Below are positions 1 through 6,232 of a stretch of DNA of 14,219 bases, in pieces. Source of the DNA: Spirochaetaceae bacterium (GTDB taxonomy: Bacteria > Spirochaetota > Spirochaetia > SZUA-6 > Bin103); assembly GCA_026710565.1 (NCBI GenBank), contig JAPOQV010000436.1, positions 1 through 14,219 on the forward strand. The letters are read 5' to 3'. Made by a program: the position numbers and the translations under genes. Positions within the stretch are counted from its first letter, which is position 1; every line of letters begins with the position of its first letter. Under the pieces are notes generated by a model. It was not told the DNA's origin. It did no database searches and saw only the letters and a list, made by a program, of their open reading frames with translations.

Positions 1-302
1 CGGGGCGGCAGGTCGTGCACGGAGCGCCCGGCGATGCGGATGGTGCCGGCCGACGGGGTCTCGAAGCCGGCCAGCATCATCAGGTAGGGGGTCTTGCCGG
101 AGCCGGACGGCCCGAGCAGGGTCAGGAACTCGCCTTCATGAACGCTGAGGTTCAGGTCCCTGACGACCAGGGTGCGCCCGTCGTAGCTCTTGTCGATCGA
201 GGAGAACTCGACGTACGGCGGGACGCCGTCCGGGGCGGCATCCTGCGCCGTGGCGGACTCACCCGGTTGCGCGGCGACGCCTCCCGATGTGGCCGTCCTC
301 AT
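1..302 (-). CDS. ABC transporter ATP-binding protein, PotA/UgpC type (5' part only)
   Basis: This is the first 100 residues of an ABC-transporter ATPase; the rest lies beyond base 1. The Walker A motif GPSGSGKT spans residues 64-71 and is followed by LMMLAGFE, then a segment ending HDLPP. This is the usual start of spermidine/putrescine, iron or sugar importer ATPases (PotA/UgpC/FbpC type). Residues 1-28 form an Ala/Gly/Pro-rich tail ahead of the first strand (YVEFSSIDKSY). Residue 72, usually Thr after the P-loop GKT, is Pro, while the catalytic Lys70 and Thr71 remain. The ATG is 12 bases after the aldolase stop, with an in-frame TAG just upstream and no clear Shine-Dalgarno sequence, so it is probably translated as the second gene of an operon. 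The substrate cannot be told from this piece, since the partner permeases are outside the window. Confidence 0.88.
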   Translation of the reverse strand, partial: MRTATSGGVAAQPGESATAQDAAPDGVPPYVEFSSIDKSYDGRTLVVRDLNLSVHEGEFLTLLGPSGSGKTPYLMMLAGFETPSAGTIRIAGRSVHDLPP

Positions 303-314
303 GGACTGCGCATT

Positions 315-1049
315 CTACCATGGAAGCGCCGAGGTTCGGCCCAGACGGGTGAGCGCCTCTTCGATCGCCCCCTTGACGACGCCGAGCACCTGCACCGACT
401 CGGTATGGTCGCCGAGCATGAACTTGCCGGCCGCCCTGACCTTGGCCTCGGCCCGTTCGTACTGCTCGGCCACGCGCGGGTCGGCGTGCCCGCCCGGGAG
501 GCCCAGCGACTGCGCCATGTCCTCGGGACCGCCGGCGAAGAAGTCGATGCCGTCCACCTGCAGGATGTCGTCCAGGTTGTCCACCGAGGTGACGCTCTCC
601 AACTGCGGGACCAGCAGCGTGTTGCGGTTGGCGGCCTCGAACAGCGAGATGCGCTCGGGGCCGTCCTGGCGCAGCACCATCGGGTAGCTGGTCGAGCTGC
701 GCAGTCCGAGCGGCGCGAAGAACGTGTACTTGACCAGCGCCTCCGCCTCCGCGCGCGTCTGCAGGTTGGGGACCACGATGAGCTGCACGCCGCGGTCAAG
801 GTAGGACAGGATGGTCGACTCCGCACCGTCGGGGATGCGCACGGTGGTGGTCATCCCGAACCCCTCGGCGATGCGGCAGATGGTGCCGACCTGCTGCGGG
901 GTCACCGGCGCGTGCTGTCCGTCCAGGCTGACGAAATCCAGGCCCATGCGGCCGGCCAGCTCGACCACCTCTTCCGAGGGCTCGTTCATCGACACGCCCA
1001 GCGCCTTTTCGCCGCGCGCCTTACGCCATAGGATCCGGTTCTCGATCAT
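315..1049 (-). CDS. HpcH/HpaI aldolase/citrate lyase family protein
   Basis: A 244-residue class II pyruvate-type aldolase (TIM barrel, metal-dependent). Members split or form 2-keto-3-deoxy acids such as 4-hydroxy-2-oxoheptanedioate or 2-dehydro-3-deoxyglucarate, giving pyruvate and an aldehyde. Family landmarks visible are DGQHAP (the catalytic-base His is His46; usually DGEHAP), Arg71 in TVRIP, APLGLR at 112-117, the metal ligand Glu151 in PQLES, and the metal ligand Asp177 in GPEDM. The length matches the family (about 250). The start at 1049 is supported by a GGAGGGAGG Shine-Dalgarno sequence at 1054-1062; the longer open frame reaching 1325 has no family similarity upstream. It probably forms an operon with the ABC ATPase 12 bases downstream. 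The exact substrate is unknown; the replacement of GEHAP by GQHAP suggests a divergent subgroup. Confidence 0.9.
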   Translation of the reverse strand: MIENRILWRKARGEKALGVSMNEPSEEVVELAGRMGLDFVSLDGQHAPVTPQQVGTICRIAEGFGMTTTVRIPDGAESTILSYLDRGVQLIVVPNLQTRAEAEALVKYTFFAPLGLRSSTSYPMVLRQDGPERISLFEAANRNTLLVPQLESVTSVDNLDDILQVDGIDFFAGGPEDMAQSLGLPGGHADPRVAEQYERAEAKVRAAGKFMLGDHTESVQVLGVVKGAIEEALTRLGRTSALPW

Positions 1050-1050
1050 G
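1047..1050. other. Overlapping divergent start codons (CATG)
   Basis: The ATG of the arylsulfotransferase-like gene (1048-1050, plus) and the ATG of the aldolase (1049-1047, minus) overlap by two bases on one CATG. The aldolase Shine-Dalgarno sequence (1054-1062) lies inside codons 3-5 of the plus-strand gene. Any promoter for either gene must lie within the coding sequence of the other. Seen directly; the starts are the best-supported ones but not experimentally known. Confidence 0.7.
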
Positions 1051-2514
1051 ATTACGCCTCCCTCCGTGCGCTTCGCCGTCGCGGCCGCGTTCGCCCTTGC
1101 CGCCCTGATCGCTCCCGCCGAGGATTCCAGCCCGCCCCGCGTCGTGTCGGCGAGCGCGACCCTGCATCCCGACAACAGCCTTATAGCAGAGATCGCCGTG
1201 CAGCTCGACGCGCCCGGCCGCGTGTACGTCGAGTACGCGGGACCGGACGGCACGCTGCGCTCGGCGACGACGGCGGACCCTGCCGGCACCCTCACCGTGC
1301 CGGTGGTGCGCCTGCTCCCCGACACCGAGTACGCCTACGCGGTCGTGCCGGTCGCCGGCGACGGTACGCCCGGCGCACGCGCGGCCGAGGGCATGTTCCG
1401 TACGCGCGCGCTGCCGCCGGCGCTGGCCCGCCTGCAGATCGACGCGACCGGCGAGTCCACCGCGGAGCTGGTGCTGCTCGACCTGCAGGACAACCCGGAC
1501 AGCTTCTTCCTGTTCCTGGACCGCCTGGGCCGCATCGTCTGGTACCACCGCAACCGGCCGGTCGTGGCCGACCCGCCGACGCCGATCAGGGCGGTGCGCC
1601 AGAAGGCCAACCACAACCTCGTCTACTGGGAGGGCGGCCCCACCGGCCGTTTCGTGAACTGCTGCCTGCGCGAGATCGATCCGCTCGGGCGGGTGGTGAC
1701 GCGCCTGGTCAACAACGACATCGACAAGTGGGCCCACCACGACCTGGCGATCCTGCCGGACGAGCAGGTGCTCTACGTCGCCCACGAGATCATCACCATC
1801 GACGACACCGAGCGGGGAGGCGAGCCGGAGACCCGCGTCCTGGTCGACTCGCTACGCCTGTGGGATCAGGTCACGCACACCACCGAGGAGGTGTGGGACG
1901 CGCGTGATCACCTGTCGCTGGCCAACCGCGTGCGTTGGGGCGGGGACATCAAGAACTGGCTGAACGTCAACTCGCTGGCCCTGGGCGTGCGCGGCAACGT
2001 GATCCTGTCGCTTTCCAACCGCAACGAGATCATCTCCATCGCGCCGGACTTCCGGAGCATCGAGTGGCGGCTGGGCGGACCCGAGTCCAGTTACGAGTTC
2101 GCCGACCCGACCGACCGGTTCTACTTCCAGCACACCGCCGCCGAGCTCCCGAACGGCAACATCCTGCTGTTCGACAACGGCCGCGACCGGCCGGAGGAGG
2201 AGGGAGGCGAGTATTCCCGCGCCCTGGAGCTGGCGCTCAACACCTACGACCTGGTCGCGGTGAAGGTATGGGAGTACCGGCACACCCCGGACCTGTACTC
2301 CCTGTCGCGGTCGAGCGCCTACCGGCTGCCGTCCGGGAACACGCTGATCAACTTCGAGACCAACGACAGTGACCCGCAGCGCGTGATCGTCGAGGCGGAC
2401 GCCGGCGGCGCCGCGGTGTGGCAGGCCGACCTGCGCAGCCCGACCATCCGCAACAGCTACCGCGCCTATCCGGCCGAGACCATCATGGGCGAACGACGAA
2501 TCGAGGAGAGGTGA
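1048..2514 (+). CDS. Exported arylsulfotransferase (ASST)-family protein
   Basis: A 488-residue protein with a Sec signal peptide (residues 1-24, cut likely after APA), an FN3-like beta domain at about 28-120, then a beta-propeller of the arylsulfotransferase family. Family members move sulfuryl groups between phenols in the periplasm through a sulfohistidine. Landmarks are a HHD motif at 230-232, a W-x-x-x-NS motif at 304-309, Arg325 in LSNRNE, FQH with His362 followed by LPNGNILLFDNG, SRALEL, a VWEYRH segment and LPSGNTLINF near the end. These correspond to E. coli AssT His252, His356, Arg374 and His436, except that the His356 position (residue 306) is Asn. Starting at 1048 keeps the signal peptide at the N-terminus; upstream codons of the open frame look non-coding. 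It is followed by an oxidoreductase overlapping by one base. The sulfotransferase reaction itself is uncertain because of the Asn. Confidence 0.85.
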   Translation: MITPPSVRFAVAAAFALAALIAPAEDSSPPRVVSASATLHPDNSLIAEIAVQLDAPGRVYVEYAGPDGTLRSATTADPAGTLTVPVVRLLPDTEYAYAVVPVAGDGTPGARAAEGMFRTRALPPALARLQIDATGESTAELVLLDLQDNPDSFFLFLDRLGRIVWYHRNRPVVADPPTPIRAVRQKANHNLVYWEGGPTGRFVNCCLREIDPLGRVVTRLVNNDIDKWAHHDLAILPDEQVLYVAHEIITIDDTERGGEPETRVLVDSLRLWDQVTHTTEEVWDARDHLSLANRVRWGGDIKNWLNVNSLALGVRGNVILSLSNRNEIISIAPDFRSIEWRLGGPESSYEFADPTDRFYFQHTAAELPNGNILLFDNGRDRPEEEGGEYSRALELALNTYDLVAVKVWEYRHTPDLYSLSRSSAYRLPSGNTLINFETNDSDPQRVIVEADAGGAAVWQADLRSPTIRNSYRAYPAETIMGERRIEER

Positions 2515-3590
2515 TGCAGCAACTGACCGCCGCCCTGATCGGGCTCCGCCACCCGCACTCGGCGGGACACATCCGCACGCTGGACTGCCTGCCCGAGGTG
2601 GGGCGCATCGTCGTATGGGACGAGGATGCCTCGGCTCTCGACGCGCTGCGCGGCGAGGTGCAGGACACGCCGGTCGAGCAGGCCGGCAGCCTGGCGGAAC
2701 TGCTGGACCGCCGCGACCTGGCCTTCGTGATCGCCGCCGAGCGCAACGACCGCAACCCCGACCTGTTCTCGGGCATCCTGGAGGCCGGCCACCACCTCTT
2801 GGCCGAGAAGCCGCTGGGACGGACCGCCGCCGACGCCCGGCGCGTGGTGGCCGCCGCCGAGCAAGCCGGCCGGCAACTCTCGGTGTTCTACACCAACCGC
2901 TTCAATCCGCTGGTCGCCGAGGCGCGCCGGCTGGTGCGCGCGGGTGCGCTGGGCACGCTGTTCTCGGTGGAGATCAGGATGCTCACCACGCAGGTCCGCT
3001 TCCGCGGCCCCGGCCACTGGCTGTTCGACCGCGGCGCCGCCGGCGGCGGGATCCTCTCCTGGCTGGGCTGCCACTCGCTGGATCTCATGCAGTTCCTCAC
3101 CGGCGATCCCATCGGGTCGGTGGCGGCGGAGGTCGCCACGCGCGGCGACGACGGCTTCGACGTCGAGGACACCGCGACGCTGTCGATGCGCCTGCGCTCC
3201 GGCGCGCTGGCATCGCTGCACGCCGGCTACATGCTGGCGGTCTCCGGCGGCGGCTTCTACAACGCCGCCGGCTACGACCAGCACGTCGGCGTCAACGGTC
3301 GCGAGGGGCGGCTGTGGTGGAACGACCGCGGCCCGCCCGAGCTGCACCTGGAGAGCGGCGTGCCGGAGTTCGCGGCCGCGCCGCGGCGCACCTTCACCTT
3401 CACTCCCGCCGAGTCGCGCGCCTACGGGGGCGGCTACGGCGAGCGGTTCGTCCGGGACTTCATCGCCGCCACGCGCGGCGAGGGACCGGTGCCGGTCCCG
3501 GGCGCGGCGGCGGTGCGGGTGGGGCTGGTCGTCGACGCGGCCTACGAGTCGGCGCGCACCGGCCGGCGCGTGGAGGTTCCAGCGGAATAA
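2514..3590 (+). CDS. Gfo/Idh/MocA family oxidoreductase
   Basis: A 358-residue NAD(P)-dependent dehydrogenase of the glucose-fructose oxidoreductase/inositol dehydrogenase family. An N-terminal Rossmann domain starts AALIGLRHPH, where the glycine-rich loop is the G-x-x-HPH variant rather than GxGxxG. The family EKP motif is at 98-100 (AEKPLG), with Lys99 the usual catalytic lysine. The C-terminal alpha/beta domain carries the HxxD pair at His187 and Asp190 in GCHSLD, also expected at the active site. The protein begins at ATG 2514, whose A is the last base of the previous gene's TGA (TGATG), after a strong GAGGAGAGG Shine-Dalgarno sequence at 2503-2511. The two genes are thus translationally coupled. 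Family members oxidise or epimerise sugars, inositols and sugar derivatives; the substrate here is not identifiable. Confidence 0.92.
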   Translation: MQQLTAALIGLRHPHSAGHIRTLDCLPEVGRIVVWDEDASALDALRGEVQDTPVEQAGSLAELLDRRDLAFVIAAERNDRNPDLFSGILEAGHHLLAEKPLGRTAADARRVVAAAEQAGRQLSVFYTNRFNPLVAEARRLVRAGALGTLFSVEIRMLTTQVRFRGPGHWLFDRGAAGGGILSWLGCHSLDLMQFLTGDPIGSVAAEVATRGDDGFDVEDTATLSMRLRSGALASLHAGYMLAVSGGGFYNAAGYDQHVGVNGREGRLWWNDRGPPELHLESGVPEFAAAPRRTFTFTPAESRAYGGGYGERFVRDFIAATRGEGPVPVPGAAAVRVGLVVDAAYESARTGRRVEVPAE

Positions 3591-3607
3591 CCGGCTAGCT
3601 GAGCCGG
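3591..3607. terminator. Possible bidirectional terminator hairpin between convergent genes
   Basis: A perfect 6-bp GC-rich inverted repeat (CCGGCT and AGCCGG, 5-base loop) lies exactly where the oxidoreductase gene ends at 3590 and the convergent PIG-L gene ends at 3595. No T-run follows on either strand, so intrinsic termination is doubtful; it may only separate two converging transcripts. Confidence 0.3.
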
Positions 3608-4444
3608 CGGATGCGCTCCACGCGGCCCTCGCGGGCGGCGGCGAGCATGCGTTCCGGGACAGCCAGGCGCCCGAGCAGCGCCGGGCTCTCCTGCACGAAG
3701 GTCTCGGCGTAGCGGGTCCTCATCACGCGGCCCAGGTGGGCGAGCTCCATCTCGATGCGCCGGCGGGCGCGCTCGGGGTCGTGCTCCTGCGTGCGGTAGC
3801 ACGCCTCCGCCTGCACGCGCAGCTCCACGATGTCATCGGGCAACTCCACCCCGCAGGTGACCTGGCTGGTGTCGAACATGATGCCGGAGAAGTAGGTGAC
3901 CGCCACGCGGTGCGGGCGTCCGGCGCGCGGGGTGGCGGCGCGGTCGCGCGCCTCCAGCACCGCCCGGCCCACCTCGGTGTGATCGGTGCGCTGCGCCATG
4001 CGGAAGCCGGAGTCGCCGTACGGGTTCTCGGTGATCAGGATGTCGGGAGCGACCTCGACGATCAGCGCCTGGATCGCGTCGATCGCCTGCGGCTGCTCCT
4101 GGCGGGTGAACGGCTTGTCGTCGAATCCCAGCACGCGCACGTCATCGATCCCGAACAGCGCCGCCGCCTGCCGCATCTCCTGCTCCTTGCGGCCGGTGTA
4201 TGCCTCGATCGGCTCGCCGACGATGGCGGGGTCGCGTTCCGCCTCCGGCTTTGCCATCTCGTCCAGGAAGCGCTCGCGGTGGGTGGCGCCGCCGTGCGTG
4301 ACGCTGCACACGGTCACCCGATCGCCCGCGCGGGCATGCAGGCAGAGGGTGCCCGATACCCAGGTCCAGTCGTGCGGGTGCGCCCATGACGGCGAGCAGA
4401 CTCAAGGGTTCGCTCACGGCGTCATGATAGTGCCATCGTTCCAT
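3595..4444 (-). CDS. PIG-L/LmbE family deacetylase, frameshifted in the metal-binding motif
   Basis: The frame from 4380 down to 3595 encodes most of a PIG-L (LmbE) zinc deacetylase, a family that removes N-acetyl groups from sugar conjugates. It starts HPHDWTWVSGTL, then ARAGDRVTVCSVTHGG, and has the distal ligand motif TDHTEVG near the middle. The first His and the Asp of HPHD plus the His of TDHTEVG would bind zinc. This frame has no ATG, GTG or TTG between its upstream stop and HPHD. The matching N-terminal strand (SLLAVMGA) is in another frame, entered from ATG 4444 behind a GGAGG at 4448-4452, or from GTG 4417. The frame changes at about 4379-4384, equal to one extra base or two missing bases. 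Starting at GTG 4317 would give an ORF but lose two ligands. Repaired, the protein would be about 282 residues, normal for the family. Whether this is a real mutation, programmed shifting or a sequence error is unresolved. Confidence 0.8.
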
Positions 4445-4460
4445 GTGCCTCCGACGTGTG

Positions 4461-4859
4461 TCATCCGGCGGCGGGAAGTACGTCGATGTCGACACAGTCG
4501 CACAGTTCGCGGTCGGCGGTGACCAGCGTCAGACCGAATACCATGGCGCTGGCGGCGATGAAGCGGTCGGCCGGATCCTGATTCTGCAGCCGCACTGCAC
4601 GGCTGGCCGTCGCCACGTCGATCGTGACGGGAGCTTCCCGCAGGGGAGGATCGGCCAGCGCGTCCCGCACCCAGCTCCGGGCGTCGGGCTCCAGCATCAA
4701 CCGCCCGCGCTCGCTCAGGATCAGAACCTCCCAGACGCTGATGGAGCAAAGCCACAGCTCGTTCGAGGGATCCTCCAGGGCTCGCCGCACCGGCTCCGCC
4801 AGCCGCGAGACGTCCGCCACGCTCCACACCCAGATGTGCGTGTCGAGCAGCAACTTCAT
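4461..4859 (-). CDS. vapC: PIN-domain toxin ribonuclease, VapC-like (first TA module)
   Basis: A 132-residue PIN-domain protein, the toxin half of a type II toxin-antitoxin pair; such toxins cleave RNA (often tRNA or rRNA) using Mg2+. The acidic active-site residues are visible: Asp6 (LLLDTHIW), Glu44 (SVWEV), Asp95 and Asp98 (QDPADRFIAA) and Asp116 (TADREL). The LDTHxxxW start and DPADRFIAA are typical of PIN toxins paired with Phd/YefM antitoxins. The ATG overlaps the antitoxin stop by four bases (ATGA), so translation is coupled. The PIG-L gene follows in the same direction after 16 bases. All catalytic residues are present, so the toxin looks active. Confidence 0.93.
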   Translation of the reverse strand: MKLLLDTHIWVWSVADVSRLAEPVRRALEDPSNELWLCSISVWEVLILSERGRLMLEPDARSWVRDALADPPLREAPVTIDVATASRAVRLQNQDPADRFIAASAMVFGLTLVTADRELCDCVDIDVLPAAG

Positions 4860-5101
4860 TCCTGTCGCAGGACTTCCCAGTCCGACGGATCGGATGCCGG
4901 AGCGACGATGTCACCCACGATTCTGGTGCGGTCCCGCAGGCAGCCCAGCCACCCTTCGTCCCGCGCAGCGGGCGGCGGCGGAACGATCTGGGCCACCGGC
5001 TTGCCGAACCGCGTCACCAGGACCGGCACCCGCGTCTTGCCCACGCGGTCCAGAACCGCCAGACAGGTCGCCTTGAACGTCGATATCTGAATCTCTTCCA
5101 T
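4856..5101 (-). CDS. Phd/YefM-family antitoxin (first TA module)
   Basis: An 81-residue antitoxin. Its N-terminal half (ISTFKATCLAVLDRV, then PVLVTRFGKPVAQIVPP) is the Phd/YefM DNA-binding fold; the acidic, Trp-containing C-terminus (about residues 48-81) would wrap the toxin. Such antitoxins neutralise the partner PIN toxin and repress their own promoter. The ATG at 5101 is the only start before an in-frame stop. An AAGGAG abuts the ATG with no spacing, so it is poorly placed as a Shine-Dalgarno sequence; the promoter position instead suggests a leaderless mRNA. A repeated operator-like element lies just upstream. The toxin gene follows with a four-base overlap. Confidence 0.92.
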   Translation of the reverse strand: MEEIQISTFKATCLAVLDRVGKTRVPVLVTRFGKPVAQIVPPPPAARDEGWLGCLRDRTRIVGDIVAPASDPSDWEVLRQE

Positions 5102-5109
5102 CTCCTTGG

Positions 5110-5138
5110 TTCATACCATGGTCAAAGATCATGGTCAA
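5110..5138 (-). promoter_or_regulatory. Sigma70-type promoter of the first TA operon
   Basis: Read on the minus strand, TTGACC (5138-5133) is followed by a 17-bp spacer and TATGAA (5115-5110). The expected transcription start, 6-8 bases past the -10, falls at 5104-5101, on or next to the A of the antitoxin ATG at 5101. The spacer is filled by the operator-like element. Confidence 0.6.
5116..5136 (-). promoter_or_regulatory. Operator-like element of the first TA operon (direct repeats)
   Basis: Two copies of GACCATG (minus strand) start 13 bp apart; the longer match on the plus strand is CATGGTCAAA at 5117-5126 and 5130-5139. It fills the spacer between -35 and -10. The 21 bp match 18 of 21 positions of 11908-11928, at the start of the second TA module. 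It is a plausible binding site for the Phd/YefM antitoxin; binding is inferred. Confidence 0.55.
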
Positions 5139-5168
5139 AATACCAGCCGACAAAACAGGCTTGCACGA

Positions 5169-5186
5169 CTCGGCCATTTTGCCGAG
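5169..5186. other. Small inverted repeat upstream of the BMP gene
   Basis: CTCGGC and GCCGAG flank a six-base loop (CATTTT). It lies in the 144-bp divergent gap between the TA operon and the BMP importer operon, about 60 bp before the importer start. It could be an operator or a leader hairpin. I found no convincing promoter for the importer in this gap beyond a weak TTGCAC at 5161. Confidence 0.3.
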
Positions 5187-5245
5187 CATGTCGGAGACCG
5201 GCGCGGCGCATGCGTCCGCGCACCCCCCGATACGGAGGCATTACC

Positions 5246-6232
5246 GTGCGACGAATTCTCTGTGCGGCGGCGATCGGCTTGTTGTGTGCCGGCGCCGCCA
5301 TGGCCGACATCAACCCGGCCGTCGTCTACGACGTCGGCAGCAAGTTCGACAAGTCGTTCAACGAGGGCGTCTACAACGGCGCCGAGCGGTTCAAGGAGGA
5401 GACCGGCGTCGCCTACGCCGAGTTCCAGATCACCAACGAGGCGCAGCGCGAGCAGGCGTTCCGGAACTTCGCGCGCCGCGGCTACAGTCCGATCATCGCC
5501 GTGGGCTTCAGCCAGGCGCCGGCCGTGGAGGCGGTGGCCGCCGAGTACCCGGACACCAGCTTCGCCATCATCGACATGGTCGTGGACCTGCCCAATGTCC
5601 AGTCCATCGTGTTCAAGGAGCACGAGGGCTCGTTCCTGGTGGGCATGATCGCCGCCATGGCGTCCGAGACCGGCACGGTGGGCTTCGTGGGCGGCATGGC
5701 CACCCCGCTGACCCGCCGGTTCGCCTGCGGCTACGTGCACGGGGTCCAGTACGTCAATCCGGACGCCGAGATCTACCAGAACATGGCCGGCACCACGCCG
5801 GCGGCGTGGAGCGATCCGGTAAAGGGCGCGGAGCTTGCCAAGTCGCAGTTCGACCGCGGCGCGGACGTGGTGTTCGCGGCGGCCGGCGCCACCGGGCTGG
5901 GCGTGCTGCAGGCCGCCGCAGACGGCGGCAAGCTGTCGATCGGGGTGGACTCCAACCAGAACTATCTGCACCCGGGGTCGGTGCTGACCTCGATGCTCAA
6001 GCGGGTCGACGTCGCGGCCTACGATGTCTTCAAGACCGCTCTGGACGGCACCTGGGAGCCGGGCTTCAGGAACCTGGGGCTGGCCGAGGACGGCGTCGGC
6101 TGGGCGCTGGACGAGCACAACCAGGCCTTGATCAGCGACGAGATGGCAGCGCAGGTGGAGGCCGCGGGCGCCGCCATCGTCGCCGGGGAGATGGAGATCC
6201 ACGACTACATGGCGACCAACTCCTGCCCCTGA
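5246..6232 (+). CDS. BMP family ABC transporter substrate-binding protein
   Basis: A 328-residue periplasmic receptor of the basic membrane protein (BMP/PnrA) family, which binds purine nucleosides or related molecules for import. The start is GTG 5246, behind GGAGG at 5234-5238 with seven bases between; this gives a clean Sec signal (residues 1-20, cut after AMA, mature DINPAVVYD). There is no convincing lipobox, so it should be soluble rather than a lipoprotein. Family landmarks are GSKFDKSFNEG at 31-41, ITNEAQREQAFRNF, AVGFSQA, FAIIDMVVDLPNV, SIVFKEHEGSFLVG, GFVGGM, SQFDRGADVVFAAAG, GVDSNQNYLHPG and LTSMLKRVDVA. The length and the NSCP C-terminus are like proteobacterial homologues. It is the first gene of a complete importer operon; the stop overlaps the presumed ATPase start. 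Confidence 0.95.
   Translation: MRRILCAAAIGLLCAGAAMADINPAVVYDVGSKFDKSFNEGVYNGAERFKEETGVAYAEFQITNEAQREQAFRNFARRGYSPIIAVGFSQAPAVEAVAAEYPDTSFAIIDMVVDLPNVQSIVFKEHEGSFLVGMIAAMASETGTVGFVGGMATPLTRRFACGYVHGVQYVNPDAEIYQNMAGTTPAAWSDPVKGAELAKSQFDRGADVVFAAAGATGLGVLQAAADGGKLSIGVDSNQNYLHPGSVLTSMLKRVDVAAYDVFKTALDGTWEPGFRNLGLAEDGVGWALDEHNQALISDEMAAQVEAAGAAIVAGEMEIHDYMATNSCP

Noticed and set aside
1021..1785. Long minus-strand open frame opposite the arylsulfotransferase gene
   Set aside because: Its product is Arg/His/Gly/Val-rich with no domain pattern; the plus strand carries clear family motifs. It is a high-GC shadow frame.
4868..5188. Invertible or mobile element carrying the first TA module
   Set aside because: I looked for terminal inverted repeats and target duplications around the module and found none. 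The short CATGGTCAAA repeats are promoter-sized direct repeats, better explained as operator sites.
5102..5245. Purine riboswitch in the leader of the BMP importer
   Set aside because: The gap contains only a 6-bp hairpin; the conserved core of the purine riboswitch and its three-way junction are not visible.
5131..6228. N-terminal extension of the ATPase frame back to 5131, suggesting a fused protein of 878 residues
   Set aside because: This part is Arg/Gly-rich and is simply another frame of the BMP receptor gene, so it is not a fusion.
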